Shown here piece by piece: positions 7,756 through 14,287 of a stretch of DNA of 15,245 bases (positions are counted from its first letter, which is position 1; the number at the start of each line of letters is the position of its first letter). Made by a program: the position numbers and the translations under genes. The stretch lies in the NCBI GenBank assembly GCA_019420065.1, contig JAHZHX010000005.1:30221-45465 (forward strand), in the 5' to 3' direction. This DNA comes from Clostridiales bacterium. GTDB taxonomy: Bacteria > Bacillota > Clostridia > Christensenellales > Aristaeellaceae. A model generated the notes under the pieces. It was not told where the DNA came from. It did no database searches and saw only the letters and a program-made list of their open reading frames with translations.

Positions 7756-7831
7756 GGTGCCATGGCTCAGTCGGTAGAGCACATCGTTCACATCGATGGG
7801 GTCATAGGTTCGAGTCCTATTGGCACCACCA
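7756..7831 (+). tRNA. tRNA-Val (anticodon CAC)
   Basis: A complete cloverleaf can be folded. The acceptor GGTGCCA (7756-7762) pairs with TGGCACC (7821-7827). The D stem is GCTC/GAGC with loop AGTCGGTA. The anticodon stem CATCG/CGATG carries loop TTCACAT, giving anticodon CAC at 7789-7791, which reads GUG (Val). The variable loop is GGGTC, and the T stem ATAGG/CCTAT has loop TTCGAGT. The discriminator is A and CCA is encoded (7829-7831). The gene stands alone, with its own consensus promoter upstream and a terminator starting 2 nt downstream. Confidence 0.97.
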
Positions 7832-7833
7832 TG

Positions 7834-7870
7834 ATCCCTCGGTCAGAAATGATCGAGGGATTTGTGTTTT
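7834..7870 (+). terminator. Rho-independent terminator of tRNA-Val
   Basis: A 12-bp stem (7834-7845 with 7850-7861; one G-T pair) closes a GAAA tetraloop and is followed by TTGTGTTTT. It begins right after the encoded CCA. Confidence 0.85.
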
Positions 7871-7938
7871 CCAGATATACGGGATTTTGGAATGCAGTGG
7901 TCTTGCCGTTGTCTACCTAAGCTTCGGAGTAAAAAACC

Positions 7939-8298
7939 TTGAAAAGCCAAACGCTTGCTTTACTGAACGTTTTCATGAACCGCAAAATACCGCTTGAATA
8001 TAAAACGTTTGATGTGGCACAGCTTTTTCCTGTTGAAAAAGCCGCTGCGAAGCTTGACCTCATGTACTGCCATGAAGAATTGTTCGATTATTCCTGGTGC
8101 ATACTGCACCATCACACATGCGATAAGAAAAGCAACTTCGTTGGCGTTGCTTCCACCGCTTTATCGGATGAGTTCGTTGACTGTCTGATAAAGTTAAAGC
8201 AAGCTGTTCCAAGCCTGCATGAATATATCAATTTGCTTCTTGAGGTAATTTGCGCGCTAAAAGCAGAACTTTCAGACATGCAGCTCTGTCGGCGTTAA
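7939..8298 (+). CDS. Hypothetical protein, 119 residues, next to tRNA-Val
   Basis: I do not recognise this protein. The frame opens at TTG 7939, with GGAG 9 nt upstream; a first ATG is at 7975 without a visible ribosome-binding site. The sequence looks like real protein. A mixed N-terminal half contains MYCHEELFDYSWCILHHHTC, with Cys and His residues. The second half is helical and amphipathic (DEFVDCLIKLKQAVPSLHEYINLLLEVICALKAELSD, in pieces). There is no signal peptide or membrane segment. Base composition is visibly less GC-rich than the flanking genes and rare-looking codons such as ATA occur, which fits acquired DNA beside a tRNA. No promoter was found in the 68 nt after the tRNA terminator. 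The frame may continue, shifted, into the following region. Confidence 0.5.
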   Translation: MKSQTLALLNVFMNRKIPLEYKTFDVAQLFPVEKAAAKLDLMYCHEELFDYSWCILHHHTCDKKSNFVGVASTALSDEFVDCLIKLKQAVPSLHEYINLLLEVICALKAELSDMQLCRR

Positions 8299-8319
8299 AA
8301 ACGTTCTTGCTCGAGAGTC

Positions 8320-8349
8320 AAATAAAAAAGCAAGGGATCAAGCCCTTGC
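8320..8349 (-). terminator. Rho-independent terminator, minus strand
   Basis: GCAAGGG (8330-8336) and CCCTTGC (8343-8349) form a 7-bp stem with a 6-nt loop; the minus strand continues with TTTTTTATTT. It would end transcripts coming from the isomerase gene 270 nt upstream, or a separate minus-strand RNA in between. Confidence 0.65.
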
Positions 8350-8486
8350 ACAAGCCGTCAAAAAAGCACTTGCAATTTGCCAAATCGTAACGAAAGAGCA
8401 TAGAAGCCCGCATTCAGCCTTATCTATACGCCTTTCCTTCATCCGCGTGTTTGGCCATCGCCTCTCTGCTGCGCAGAAGCGCAAGT

Positions 8487-8520
8487 TTCGGGCGAACAAT
8501 TCAAAAATTGCTCGCCCGAA
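8487..8520. repeat. Long inverted repeat (15-bp arms, 4-nt loop)
   Basis: TTCGGGCGAACAATT (8487-8501) and AATTGCTCGCCCGAA (8506-8520) pair at 14 of 15 positions around CAAA. No T-run directly follows on either strand, so it is not a typical terminator. It could be part of a structured RNA or of a mobile repeat. Confidence 0.6.
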
Positions 8521-8526
8521 GCCGCT

Positions 8527-8562
8527 AAAAAACAGCGTTCTGTCCCGCATGCAGCGCGACAG
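8527..8562 (-). terminator. Weak terminator-like hairpin after the isomerase gene
   Basis: CTGTCCCGC (8540-8548) and GCGCGACAG (8554-8562) form an imperfect 9-bp stem with one C-C mismatch. On the minus strand T6 (8527-8532) follows 7 nt later. The distance to the T-run makes it weak; the stronger terminator is further on at 8320-8349. Confidence 0.35.
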
Positions 8563-8618
8563 AGAAAGCAGCATTCCATAGCTCTTGACAAGCCAACAGC
8601 GCCTGCTGTATTCCCGGA

Positions 8619-9608
8619 TCAGTCCATTTTCAGCGCTGCATCAAAGCTGAAGGTGGAAGGCTCAAAATTGATCTGGCTGGCAAATTCATAGGCCTCGGCA
8701 GCGCCAAACATACGCTCCATGCCACTGTCTTCCCACTCCACGCACAGCGGGCCATGGTATCCCATCTGGTTCAGTTCGCGAATGATGCCGTCAAAATCCA
8801 CATCGCCATGGCCCAGGGAGACAAAGTTCCAGCCGCGGCGCGTGTCCCCAAATTCGATATGCGAGCCAAGAATGCCCGCGCGGCCATCCTGGCGCAGCTT
8901 TACGTCCTTCATATGCACATGATAGATACGGTCTGCAAAATCATGCAGGAAGGTTTGCGGATCCACGCCCTGCCACAGCAAATGGCTGGGATCAAAATTC
9001 AAGCCCAAAGTCGGCCGGTATTCAATCGTTTCCAGCAACCGCTTTGTGCTGTAATAGTCGAAAGCGATTTCGGTAGGATGCACCTCCAGCGCCAGCTTTA
9101 CGCCGCACGCATCATACACATCAAAGATCGGCGTCCACAGTTCCTTGATGCGCTGGAAGCCGGCTTCCACCATTTGGGGCGTCGTCTGCGGGAAGGAATA
9201 CCACCACGCCCAGATCGGCGAACCCAGGAAGCAGGTAACTACCTTGACGCCCAGCAGCTGAGCGGCGCGGGCCACGTTTTTCATTTCCTCAATCGCCCAG
9301 GCGCGGATCGCGTCCGGCTTGCCTTTATACTCTGCCGGCGCAAAATTGTCCAGGCGGGGATCCCAGTTGTCCCCCACGCACTGGCCGATCAAATGCGCCG
9401 AGATTGCGCCGATCTGCATATCATATTTGGCAAGCGTAGACAGCACCTCTTCGCGATATTCCGGCGAAGCAATCGCCCGGCGCACATCCAGATGCGCCTG
9501 CGCGGCAATTTCGAGACCGTTATAACCGATTTTGTGCATTGCCTTGCACACTTCCTCCAGGGACAAATCGCCAAACTGGCCGGAACAAATATTGATGGGA
9601 CGTTTCAT
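8619..9608 (-). CDS. Sugar phosphate isomerase/epimerase-like protein (xylose isomerase-like TIM barrel)
   Basis: This is a 329-residue protein of the AP endonuclease 2 / xylose-isomerase-like TIM-barrel superfamily, which includes IolE, IolI and YcjR. Likely divalent-metal ligands are Glu175 (LALEVHPTE), Asp206 (LNFDPSHLLWQG), His232 (YHVHMKDVK) and Glu291 (CVEWEDSG); SLGHGDVDF near 264-272 is typical too. It probably isomerises, epimerises or dehydrates a sugar, keto-sugar or inositol in the cytoplasm; the substrate is not readable. Two ATGs are in frame. The one at 9617 lies 1 nt after AGGAGG, while the one at 9608 has a 10-nt spacing, so I start there. The gene follows glnN on the same strand after a terminator and has no clear promoter of its own. 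Confidence 0.85.
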   Translation of the reverse strand: MKRPINICSGQFGDLSLEEVCKAMHKIGYNGLEIAAQAHLDVRRAIASPEYREEVLSTLAKYDMQIGAISAHLIGQCVGDNWDPRLDNFAPAEYKGKPDAIRAWAIEEMKNVARAAQLLGVKVVTCFLGSPIWAWWYSFPQTTPQMVEAGFQRIKELWTPIFDVYDACGVKLALEVHPTEIAFDYYSTKRLLETIEYRPTLGLNFDPSHLLWQGVDPQTFLHDFADRIYHVHMKDVKLRQDGRAGILGSHIEFGDTRRGWNFVSLGHGDVDFDGIIRELNQMGYHGPLCVEWEDSGMERMFGAAEAYEFASQINFEPSTFSFDAALKMD

Positions 9609-9618
9609 AGCAATCATA

Positions 9619-9624
9619 CCTCCT
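9619..9624 (-). promoter_or_regulatory. Ribosome-binding site that sets the isomerase start
   Basis: AGGAGG (minus strand) is separated by 1 nt from the first ATG (9617) and by 10 nt from the third-codon-downstream ATG (9608). The spacing favours MKRPINI as the true N-terminus. Confidence 0.75.
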
Positions 9625-9672
9625 AAAATAATTCAAACAGGCTGCTTTCATTTTACCGAAAACAGCCTGTTT
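9625..9672 (-). terminator. Terminator/attenuator between glnN and the isomerase gene
   Basis: AAACAGGCTG and CAGCCTGTTT (9635-9644 and 9663-9672) form a perfect 10-bp stem; TTTC/GAAA inside the loop can extend it. On the minus strand the stem ends in TTT and continues GAATTATTTT. It ends glnN transcripts and lies directly in front of the isomerase ribosome-binding site, so it may act as a partial terminator. Confidence 0.7.
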
Positions 9673-9710
9673 CGTCTACACATATTTTACTGCGAAAGTG
9701 ACAAATTGCG

Positions 9711-11780
9711 TTATCTTACGCTAAAGAGCATGTCACCGTAAGTGGGGAACGGCCATGCGGCCGTAGGCATATGCTCTTCCATGGTATCCGCCGCCGCGCG
9801 CAGCGCCTGCATGGCGGGAAGCACCGTATCACGATAGAGCGTAGCGGTTTTCGCATCGTCCCCGCCCTTGGCGGCTGTCAGCGCTTTTTTTAATTCGCAG
9901 CGGGCGGCGTACCCTTTCTCCATCTGTTCATTGAGCAATGCGTATGTTTCCGATTCATAGGTGCCGTTGCGGCGCTCAAGCCGTGCTGCCAGCGTATCGC
10001 AATATGCGCTTACCGCCGGGAAAATATCGCGGTCCGCCATTTCCAGCATGGTTTCCGCCTCTATATAATTTACCTTGCAATAGTTTTCCGCCATGATCGC
10101 GCAGCGGGCGCGCATCTCGGTCTCAGAAAATACCTTGTGCGCGGTAAACAGCGTCAGGTTTTTTTTCGTTACATAATGCGAAAGACAATCGGCCGTTGTG
10201 CGCAGGTTGCTCAAGCCACGTTTTTCCGCCTCAGCCACCCAGCTCTCGTCATAGCCATTGCCGTTAAAAATAATATGCTTATGATCGCGGATGGTATCGC
10301 AAATGAGGCGATGCAGCGTGCTTTCAAAATCATCGGCCTGCTCCAGCGCATCGGCATACTGCCGCAGTGATTCCGCCACAGCGGTATTGAGCACGATATT
10401 GCACTCCGAGATCGACATCGGCGCGCCCGGCATGCGGAATTCAAACTTGTTGCCGGTAAAGGCCAAGGGCGAAGTGCGGTTGCGATCCGTCGTATCGCGC
10501 GCAAAGCGCGGCAGCGTATGCACGCCCACGCGCAGAAGCTCCTTTTCCTTGGTGCCGCAAGGCGTGTCATGCTCAATGGCATCAAGGATCCCCGTCAGCT
10601 CATCCCCCAGGAAAATAGAAACGATGGCCGGGGGCGCCTCGCTGGCGCCCAGACGGCAGTCGTTGCCCGCGCTGGCCACCGAAATGCGCAGCATCTCCTG
10701 ATATTCATCTACCGCCTTGAGAACGGCGCACAAAAACAGCAAAAACTGCGCGTTTTCCGCCGGCGTATCGCCCGGCTCCAGCAGATTCATGCCCGTATCG
10801 GTAGACAGCGACCAGTTATTGTGCTTGCCCGAGCCGTTCACGCGCGCAAAGGGTTTCTCGTGCAGCAAACATACCATACCGTGGCGCTGAGCCACTTTTT
10901 TCATCATTTCCATAGTCAGCTGGTTCTGATCGGCGGCAATGTTGACCACGCTGTAAATCGGCGCCAATTCATGCTGCGCCGGCGCGACCTCGTTATGCTC
11001 GGTCTTCGCCGTCACGCCCAGCTTCCACAGCTCCTCGTTCAGCTCCTTCATAAAGGCTGCCACGCGGGGCTTGATTACGCCAAAATAATGGTCCTCCAAC
11101 TCCTGTCCCTTGGGCGGCTTGGCGCCATAAAGCGTGCGCCCGCAGTATGTCAAATCGCGGCGCTTTTTCTGCATTTCCGCATCAATCAAAAAGTATTCCT
11201 GCTCCGCGCCGCAGTTGGCCCGCACCGCGCCCACCTCCGTGTGGCCAAACAGCCGCATCACGCGCATGGTCTGCCGGTTCAGCGCCTCCATGGAGCGCAG
11301 CAGCGGAGTCTTCTTATCCAGCGCCTCGCCGCCATAGCTGCAAAAAGCAGTCGGAATGCACAAAATGCCGTCTTTGATAAAGGCGTAGCTGTTCGGATCC
11401 CACGCCGTATATCCGCGCGCCTCAAACGTGGCGCGCAAGCCGCCCGAAGGGAAGGAGGAAGCGTCCGGCTCGCCCTGGATCAGCTCCTTGCCGGAAAACT
11501 CCGCCATAGCGCGGCCATCGCCCGTCGGACGCACAAAAGCCTCATGCTTTTCCGCCGTGATGCCGGTCATGGGTTGGAACCAGTGTGTATAATGGGTAGC
11601 GCCTTTTTCAAGCGCCCAGTTTTTCATCGCTTCGGCCACTACGCCCGCAACCTCGGGCGCAAGCTTGTGCCCGCCGCGGATCGTCCGTTTGAGCGCGCGG
11701 TAGGTGTCTCCCGGCAAGCGCTGCTTCATGACGCTATCGGAAAACACCATCGAGCCAAATTCATTTGCCATATTACTCAT
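9711..11780 (-). CDS. glnN: Glutamine synthetase type III
   Basis: It makes glutamine from glutamate, ammonia and ATP in the cytoplasm. The 689-residue length is diagnostic: type III enzymes are about 700 residues, against about 450-470 for type I. The N-terminal type III domain covers about 1-180 (VFSDSVMKQRLP, then HWFQPMTGITAEKHEAF). Catalytic motifs follow: GAEQEYFLID (191-200) and EHNEVAPAQHE (261-271) supply metal/substrate glutamates, NGSGKHNNWSL (315-325) the ATP/metal site, and TGNKFEFRMPG (442-452) the glutamate/ATP site. The C-terminal helical extension runs to 689. ATG 11780 follows AAGGGA at about 10 nt; a second ATG is three codons in. It has its own consensus promoter with an inverted repeat just after the start point, and a terminator downstream. 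It is divergent from guaA, a glutamine user. Confidence 0.96.
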   Translation of the reverse strand: MSNMANEFGSMVFSDSVMKQRLPGDTYRALKRTIRGGHKLAPEVAGVVAEAMKNWALEKGATHYTHWFQPMTGITAEKHEAFVRPTGDGRAMAEFSGKELIQGEPDASSFPSGGLRATFEARGYTAWDPNSYAFIKDGILCIPTAFCSYGGEALDKKTPLLRSMEALNRQTMRVMRLFGHTEVGAVRANCGAEQEYFLIDAEMQKKRRDLTYCGRTLYGAKPPKGQELEDHYFGVIKPRVAAFMKELNEELWKLGVTAKTEHNEVAPAQHELAPIYSVVNIAADQNQLTMEMMKKVAQRHGMVCLLHEKPFARVNGSGKHNNWSLSTDTGMNLLEPGDTPAENAQFLLFLCAVLKAVDEYQEMLRISVASAGNDCRLGASEAPPAIVSIFLGDELTGILDAIEHDTPCGTKEKELLRVGVHTLPRFARDTTDRNRTSPLAFTGNKFEFRMPGAPMSISECNIVLNTAVAESLRQYADALEQADDFESTLHRLICDTIRDHKHIIFNGNGYDESWVAEAEKRGLSNLRTTADCLSHYVTKKNLTLFTAHKVFSETEMRARCAIMAENYCKVNYIEAETMLEMADRDIFPAVSAYCDTLAARLERRNGTYESETYALLNEQMEKGYAARCELKKALTAAKGGDDAKTATLYRDTVLPAMQALRAAADTMEEHMPTAAWPFPTYGDMLFSVR

Positions 11781-11807
11781 GCACCGTACATCCCTTCATT
11801 TTTTTGC

Positions 11808-11824
11808 TTGCCATGATTTGGCAA
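11808..11824 (-). promoter_or_regulatory. Inverted repeat near the glnN transcription start
   Basis: TTGCCA (11808-11813) and TGGCAA (11819-11824) flank a 5-nt centre and form a perfect 6-bp inverted repeat. It lies about 12 bp downstream of the -10, so from roughly +5 in the transcript. It could be a repressor operator or a 5'-end RNA hairpin. It does not match the TnrA/GlnR consensus. Confidence 0.4.
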
Positions 11825-11835
11825 ACATGTTGCGC

Positions 11836-11864
11836 ATTATAGTCATTCGTGCCGTTTTTGTCAA
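11836..11864 (-). promoter_or_regulatory. Consensus promoter of glnN
   Basis: On the minus strand TTGACA (11864-11859), a 17-bp spacer and TATAAT (11841-11836) match sigma-A consensus perfectly. Transcription would start near 11829, giving a leader of about 50 nt. Confidence 0.88.
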
Positions 11865-11929
11865 GGCCCATACTGTTTTTTTCTTGTGTTTTGGGCAATG
11901 TTTTTTCGCTGCTTTCTTCCAATCAGCCA

Positions 11930-11958
11930 TTGACTTTTGGGAATTGCAGCAATATAAT
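11930..11958 (+). promoter_or_regulatory. Promoter of guaA
   Basis: TTGACT (11930-11935), a 17-bp spacer and TATAAT (11953-11958) match consensus at 11 of 12 positions. The start near 11965 leaves a leader of about 205 nt before the guaA ATG. Its -35 is 66 bp from the divergent glnN -35. Confidence 0.85.
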
Positions 11959-11986
11959 AACACGTTGTAAACGCAATGTAAAGAAA

Positions 11987-12079
11987 AAGGAGGCGTTTTC
12001 CGTGCCGTATGGGATCCATGCCCGCTTTGTCAAACGCATGCACGGGCTTACTCACCCCTTCGCGCCCCGCCGCCTCCTT
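11987..12079 (+). promoter_or_regulatory. Long-range SD/anti-SD pairing in the guaA leader
   Basis: AAGGAGGCG (11987-11995), which contains a strong ribosome-binding site, is perfectly complementary over 9 bp to CGCCTCCTT (12071-12079). Between them GCCCG (12019-12023) and CGGGC (12042-12046) can pair too. The fold hides the binding site of a short leader ORF. It resembles no riboswitch I know (not the purine, ZTP or preQ1 consensus). Confidence 0.5.
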
Positions 12080-12091
12080 CAGAAGCGCTGA
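12002..12091 (+). CDS. Possible 29-residue leader peptide upstream of guaA
   Basis: A GTG start at 12002 follows AAAGGAGG at an ideal 8-nt spacing, the best ribosome-binding site in the leader. The frame encodes MPYGIHARFVKRMHGLTHPF and then nine more residues ending in LLQKR. The peptide is short and basic, with seven Lys/Arg in 29 residues. The TGA stop (12089-12091) lies in the 5' side of the long hairpin before guaA, so a translating ribosome would disturb that hairpin. The frame is out of phase with guaA. I see no run of regulatory codons, so classic attenuation is unlikely. It could also be a chance ORF on an RNA helix. Confidence 0.35.
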   Translation: MPYGIHARFVKRMHGLTHPFAPRRLLQKR

Positions 12092-12153
12092 CAGCCATCT
12101 CCTTTTCGCCCCAAAGGGCGGAACCGGGATGGCTGCTTCATTTCTCAGCACGC
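12085..12153 (+). promoter_or_regulatory. Long stable hairpin just before the guaA ribosome-binding site
   Basis: CAGCCATC (12092-12099) pairs with GATGGCTG (12128-12135), and TTTCGCCC (12104-12111) with GGGCGGAA (12116-12123) around CAAA. An outer helix GCG-CTGA (12085-12091) with TCAG-CGC (12145-12148, 12151-12153) closes it. The sequence after the main stem is CTTCATTTCTC, not a T-run, so a terminator is unlikely. The guaA ribosome-binding site follows directly. Confidence 0.55.
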
Positions 12154-12170
12154 AAGAAAGGACCGCATTT

Positions 12171-13694
12171 ATGAACCAGACCGTAATCATTCTCGATTTT
12201 GGCGGCCAGTACAAAGAGCTGATTGCCCGCCGCGTACGCGAGCTTGGCGTCTATTCCGAGATCTGGCCGCACGACGCAAGCCTCGACAAGCTGCGCGCCC
12301 GCAAGCCGATCGGCATCATCTTTACCGGCGGCCCCGACAGCGTTAACGCCGAAAACGCGCCTGCATGCGATCCCGGCGTGCTGCGCCTGGGCATTCCCGT
12401 GCTTGGCATCTGCTACGGCATGCAGTTCATGTGCCATGCGCTGGGCGGCACGGTTTCCCCCTGCGAAAAAAGCGAATATGGCACGCTGGAAATGCAGCTC
12501 ACGGCCGAAAGCGCCTTCTTTGCCGGTTTAGACCGCACGCAGCGCGTGCTCATGAGTCATACTGATTTTGTTTCCCTTCCGCCGCAGGGCTTTACCGTAA
12601 CCGCGCGCACCGCGCTGTGCCCCGCTGCCGCCATGGAATGTCCCGAGCGCCGTCTTTACGCCGTGCAGTTCCATCCGGAGGTGGAAAATTCCGTTCATGG
12701 CCGCGACATGCTGCGCACCTTCCTTTACACGATCTGCGGCGCGCAGGGCGACTATAACATGAACGATTATCTTGAACGGCAGATTGCCGCTGTGCGTGCT
12801 CAGGTCGGCGGCAAACGGGTGCTGCTGGGGCTGTCGGGCGGCGTGGATTCCTCCGTCTGCGCAGCGCTGCTTTCCAAAGCGATTCCCGGCCAGCTGACCT
12901 GCATTTATATCGATCACGGCTTTATGCGCAAGAACGAAACCGAGGAGGTGCGCGCCGCCTTTGCCGGGCGCGACCTTGACCTGCACATCATTGACGCCAG
13001 CGAACAGTTCCTAACCGCGCTCAGCGGCGTGACCGAGCCGGAACGCAAACGCAAGATCATCGGCGCGGAATTCGTGCGCGCCTTTGAAAAGGCCGCCCGC
13101 ACCTGCGGCAATCCTTCCTTCCTGGCGCAGGGAACGATTTATCCCGACATTGTGGAATCGGGCAAAAACAAATCGGCCGTTATCAAAAGCCATCATAACG
13201 TGGGCGGCCTGCCCGCCGATATGGGGTTTGAAGGCGTTGTTGAACCGCTGCGCGGACTTTTCAAGGACGAGGTGCGCCAGTTGGGCCGGATGCTGAAGCT
13301 CCCCCGCGCGCTGGTGGAACGCCAGCCCTTCCCCGGCCCCGGGCTTGCCATCCGCATCATTGGCGAGATCACCCGCGAAAAGCTCGACATTCTGCGCGAA
13401 GCGGACGCAATCGTGCGTTATGAAATCGGCCGCAGCCGCGCGAAGGCAGACCAGTATTTCTGCGTGTTGACCAATCTGCGCTCCGTCGGCGTAATGGGCG
13501 ATTTTCGTACCTATGAGTATACGCTGGCCGTGCGCGCGGTGCGTACCAACGATTTTATGACCTGCGAGTATGCCCGCCTTCCGCACACGCTGCTCAGCCG
13601 CATCTCCACCCGCATCACCAACGAGGTACAGGGCGTGAACCGCGTCGTATACGATATCACGGGAAAGCCGCCCGCGACCATCGAATGGGAGTAA
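12171..13694 (+). CDS. guaA: GMP synthase (glutamine-hydrolysing)
   Basis: It amidates XMP to GMP with glutamine and ATP, the last step of GMP synthesis, in the cytoplasm. It has 507 residues, in the usual range (510-525). The N-terminal class I glutaminase has its nucleophile Cys81 in LGICYGMQF and the dyad His168/Glu170 in QFHPEVENSVHG. The ATP-pyrophosphatase domain has the PP-loop SGGVDSS (222-228), and KSAVIKSHHNVGG (334-346) follows. The C-terminal dimerisation domain ends VVYDITGKPPATIEWE. The frame is open back to 12009, but ATG 12171 has AAAGGA 8 nt upstream and matches the normal N-terminus MNQTVIILDFGGQY; the upstream 54 codons are leader. A structured leader and strong promoter precede it; a GNAT gene follows after 3 nt. 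Confidence 0.97.
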   Translation: MNQTVIILDFGGQYKELIARRVRELGVYSEIWPHDASLDKLRARKPIGIIFTGGPDSVNAENAPACDPGVLRLGIPVLGICYGMQFMCHALGGTVSPCEKSEYGTLEMQLTAESAFFAGLDRTQRVLMSHTDFVSLPPQGFTVTARTALCPAAAMECPERRLYAVQFHPEVENSVHGRDMLRTFLYTICGAQGDYNMNDYLERQIAAVRAQVGGKRVLLGLSGGVDSSVCAALLSKAIPGQLTCIYIDHGFMRKNETEEVRAAFAGRDLDLHIIDASEQFLTALSGVTEPERKRKIIGAEFVRAFEKAARTCGNPSFLAQGTIYPDIVESGKNKSAVIKSHHNVGGLPADMGFEGVVEPLRGLFKDEVRQLGRMLKLPRALVERQPFPGPGLAIRIIGEITREKLDILREADAIVRYEIGRSRAKADQYFCVLTNLRSVGVMGDFRTYEYTLAVRAVRTNDFMTCEYARLPHTLLSRISTRITNEVQGVNRVVYDITGKPPATIEWE

Positions 13695-13697
13695 AAA

Positions 13698-14228
13698 ATG
13701 CTTTGCTACCGTCCTCTTGTCATGGAAGAATTAAACCGCGATCTTTTCCGTGCCTTCATTCGCCGGCAGGAAGTAAACCTGTGCTGGCGCCGCGATCATG
13801 GAGAATGGCGCATTCGTCCCGATCCCTTTATTGACGACTGGACGGAAGACGATTATCATGTGCTGATTCGCTGTCTTCAGGCGACGCTGGCGGAAGGCGG
13901 ATTTGTGTATGGCGCATTGAAAGACAAACAGCTGAAAGGGTTCGTTTCCGTTTCCTCCCAGCTGTTTGGCGGCGAACATTATTATCTTGACCTGACCAGC
14001 CTGCACGTCTCGCAGGATATGCGCGGGCAAGGCATTGGAACGGCGCTGTTTCTTGCCGCCAAAGACTGGGCAAAAGCGCACGGCGCACGCAAGCTCTATC
14101 TGTCCGCCCACTCCGCTGCGGAAACCCAGGCCTTTTATCTGGCAATGGGCTGCCGCGACGCGATGCTGCCTTGCCAAACGCACATTGAGGCCGAGCCGTT
14201 TGACCGCCAGATGGAATGCATTCTATAA
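13698..14228 (+). CDS. GNAT-family N-acetyltransferase
   Basis: This is a 176-residue GNAT-fold protein that transfers an acyl group from acyl-CoA to an amine. The acetyl-CoA pyrophosphate-binding motif A is RGQGIG (109-114) after the beta strand LTSLHVSQDM. It is followed by the alpha helix TALFLAAKDWAKAHGARKLYL and motif B with SAAETQAFYLAMGCRDA (139-155). The substrate is not predictable. The ATG is 3 nt after the guaA stop, with GGGAG overlapping the end of guaA, so it is co-transcribed and probably translationally coupled. A functional link to GMP synthesis is not evident. Short inverted repeats follow the stop. Confidence 0.88.
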   Translation: MLCYRPLVMEELNRDLFRAFIRRQEVNLCWRRDHGEWRIRPDPFIDDWTEDDYHVLIRCLQATLAEGGFVYGALKDKQLKGFVSVSSQLFGGEHYYLDLTSLHVSQDMRGQGIGTALFLAAKDWAKAHGARKLYLSAHSAAETQAFYLAMGCRDAMLPCQTHIEAEPFDRQMECIL

Positions 14229-14273
14229 AGCGCTCTCCATGAAGCGCTGATATCCTGAAACGCCCGAAGGGCG
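14229..14273. terminator. Two small hairpins between convergent genes
   Basis: AGCGCT (14229-14234) can pair with AGCGCT (14243-14248), and CGCCC (14261-14265) with GGGCG (14269-14273). On the minus strand the second hairpin is followed by TTTC, so it could weakly terminate ridA; the T-runs are poor on both strands. Confidence 0.35.
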
Positions 14274-14287
14274 CTGACAGCATTGGC

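Larger units (their letters stand above)
8261..8581 (+). pseudogene. Possible frameshifted continuation of the upstream ORF
   Basis: After the stop at 8296-8298, a second plus-strand frame (+1 relative to the ORF) is open from 8261 to the TAG at 8579-8581. It has no early start codon or ribosome-binding site of its own. From about 8294 it reads VKNVLARESNKKARDQALAQ and then AVKKALAICQIVTKEHRSPH, which looks like a charged helix rather than noise. Loss of one T in the CGTTAAAAAC stretch at 8293-8302 would join both frames into a protein of about 213 residues. The last part is very Arg/Lys-rich and may be non-coding. The alternative is a minus-strand structured RNA or 3' untranslated region. 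Confidence 0.3.
8299..8618. other. Hairpin-rich block with no confident gene
   Basis: No convincing independent gene is seen here. The stretch holds at least three inverted repeats: a minus-strand terminator (8320-8349), a 15-bp stem with one mismatch and a CAAA loop (8487-8520), and an imperfect 9-bp stem (8540-8562) followed on the minus strand by T6 at 8527-8532. A 78-codon minus-strand frame (8338-8574) lacks a ribosome-binding site and overlaps all the hairpins; I do not call it a gene. Confidence 0.5.

Noticed and set aside
8338..8574. 78-residue minus-strand ORF
   Set aside because: No ribosome-binding site, composition rich in Arg and Cys, and it spans three hairpins including a terminator.
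7821..8618. Duplicate of the tRNA-Val 3' end as an integration (att) site
   Set aside because: I looked for repeats of GGTTCGAGTCC or TGGCACC downstream within the low-GC block and found none; no integrase gene is present.
12092..12143. Transcription terminator (attenuator) before guaA
   Set aside because: The hairpin is stable but is followed by CTTCATTTCTC rather than a run of T, so intrinsic termination is unlikely.
12009..12170. 54-residue N-terminal extension of GMP synthase
   Set aside because: ATG at 12009 has no ribosome-binding site, the added residues are not part of the family, and the segment is explained by RNA structure.
12085..14281. Shared GCGCTGACAGC at 12085-12095 and 14271-14281 as a dispersed repeat
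   Set aside because: Similarity ends after 11 bases; two copies of that length can be chance in GC-rich DNA.
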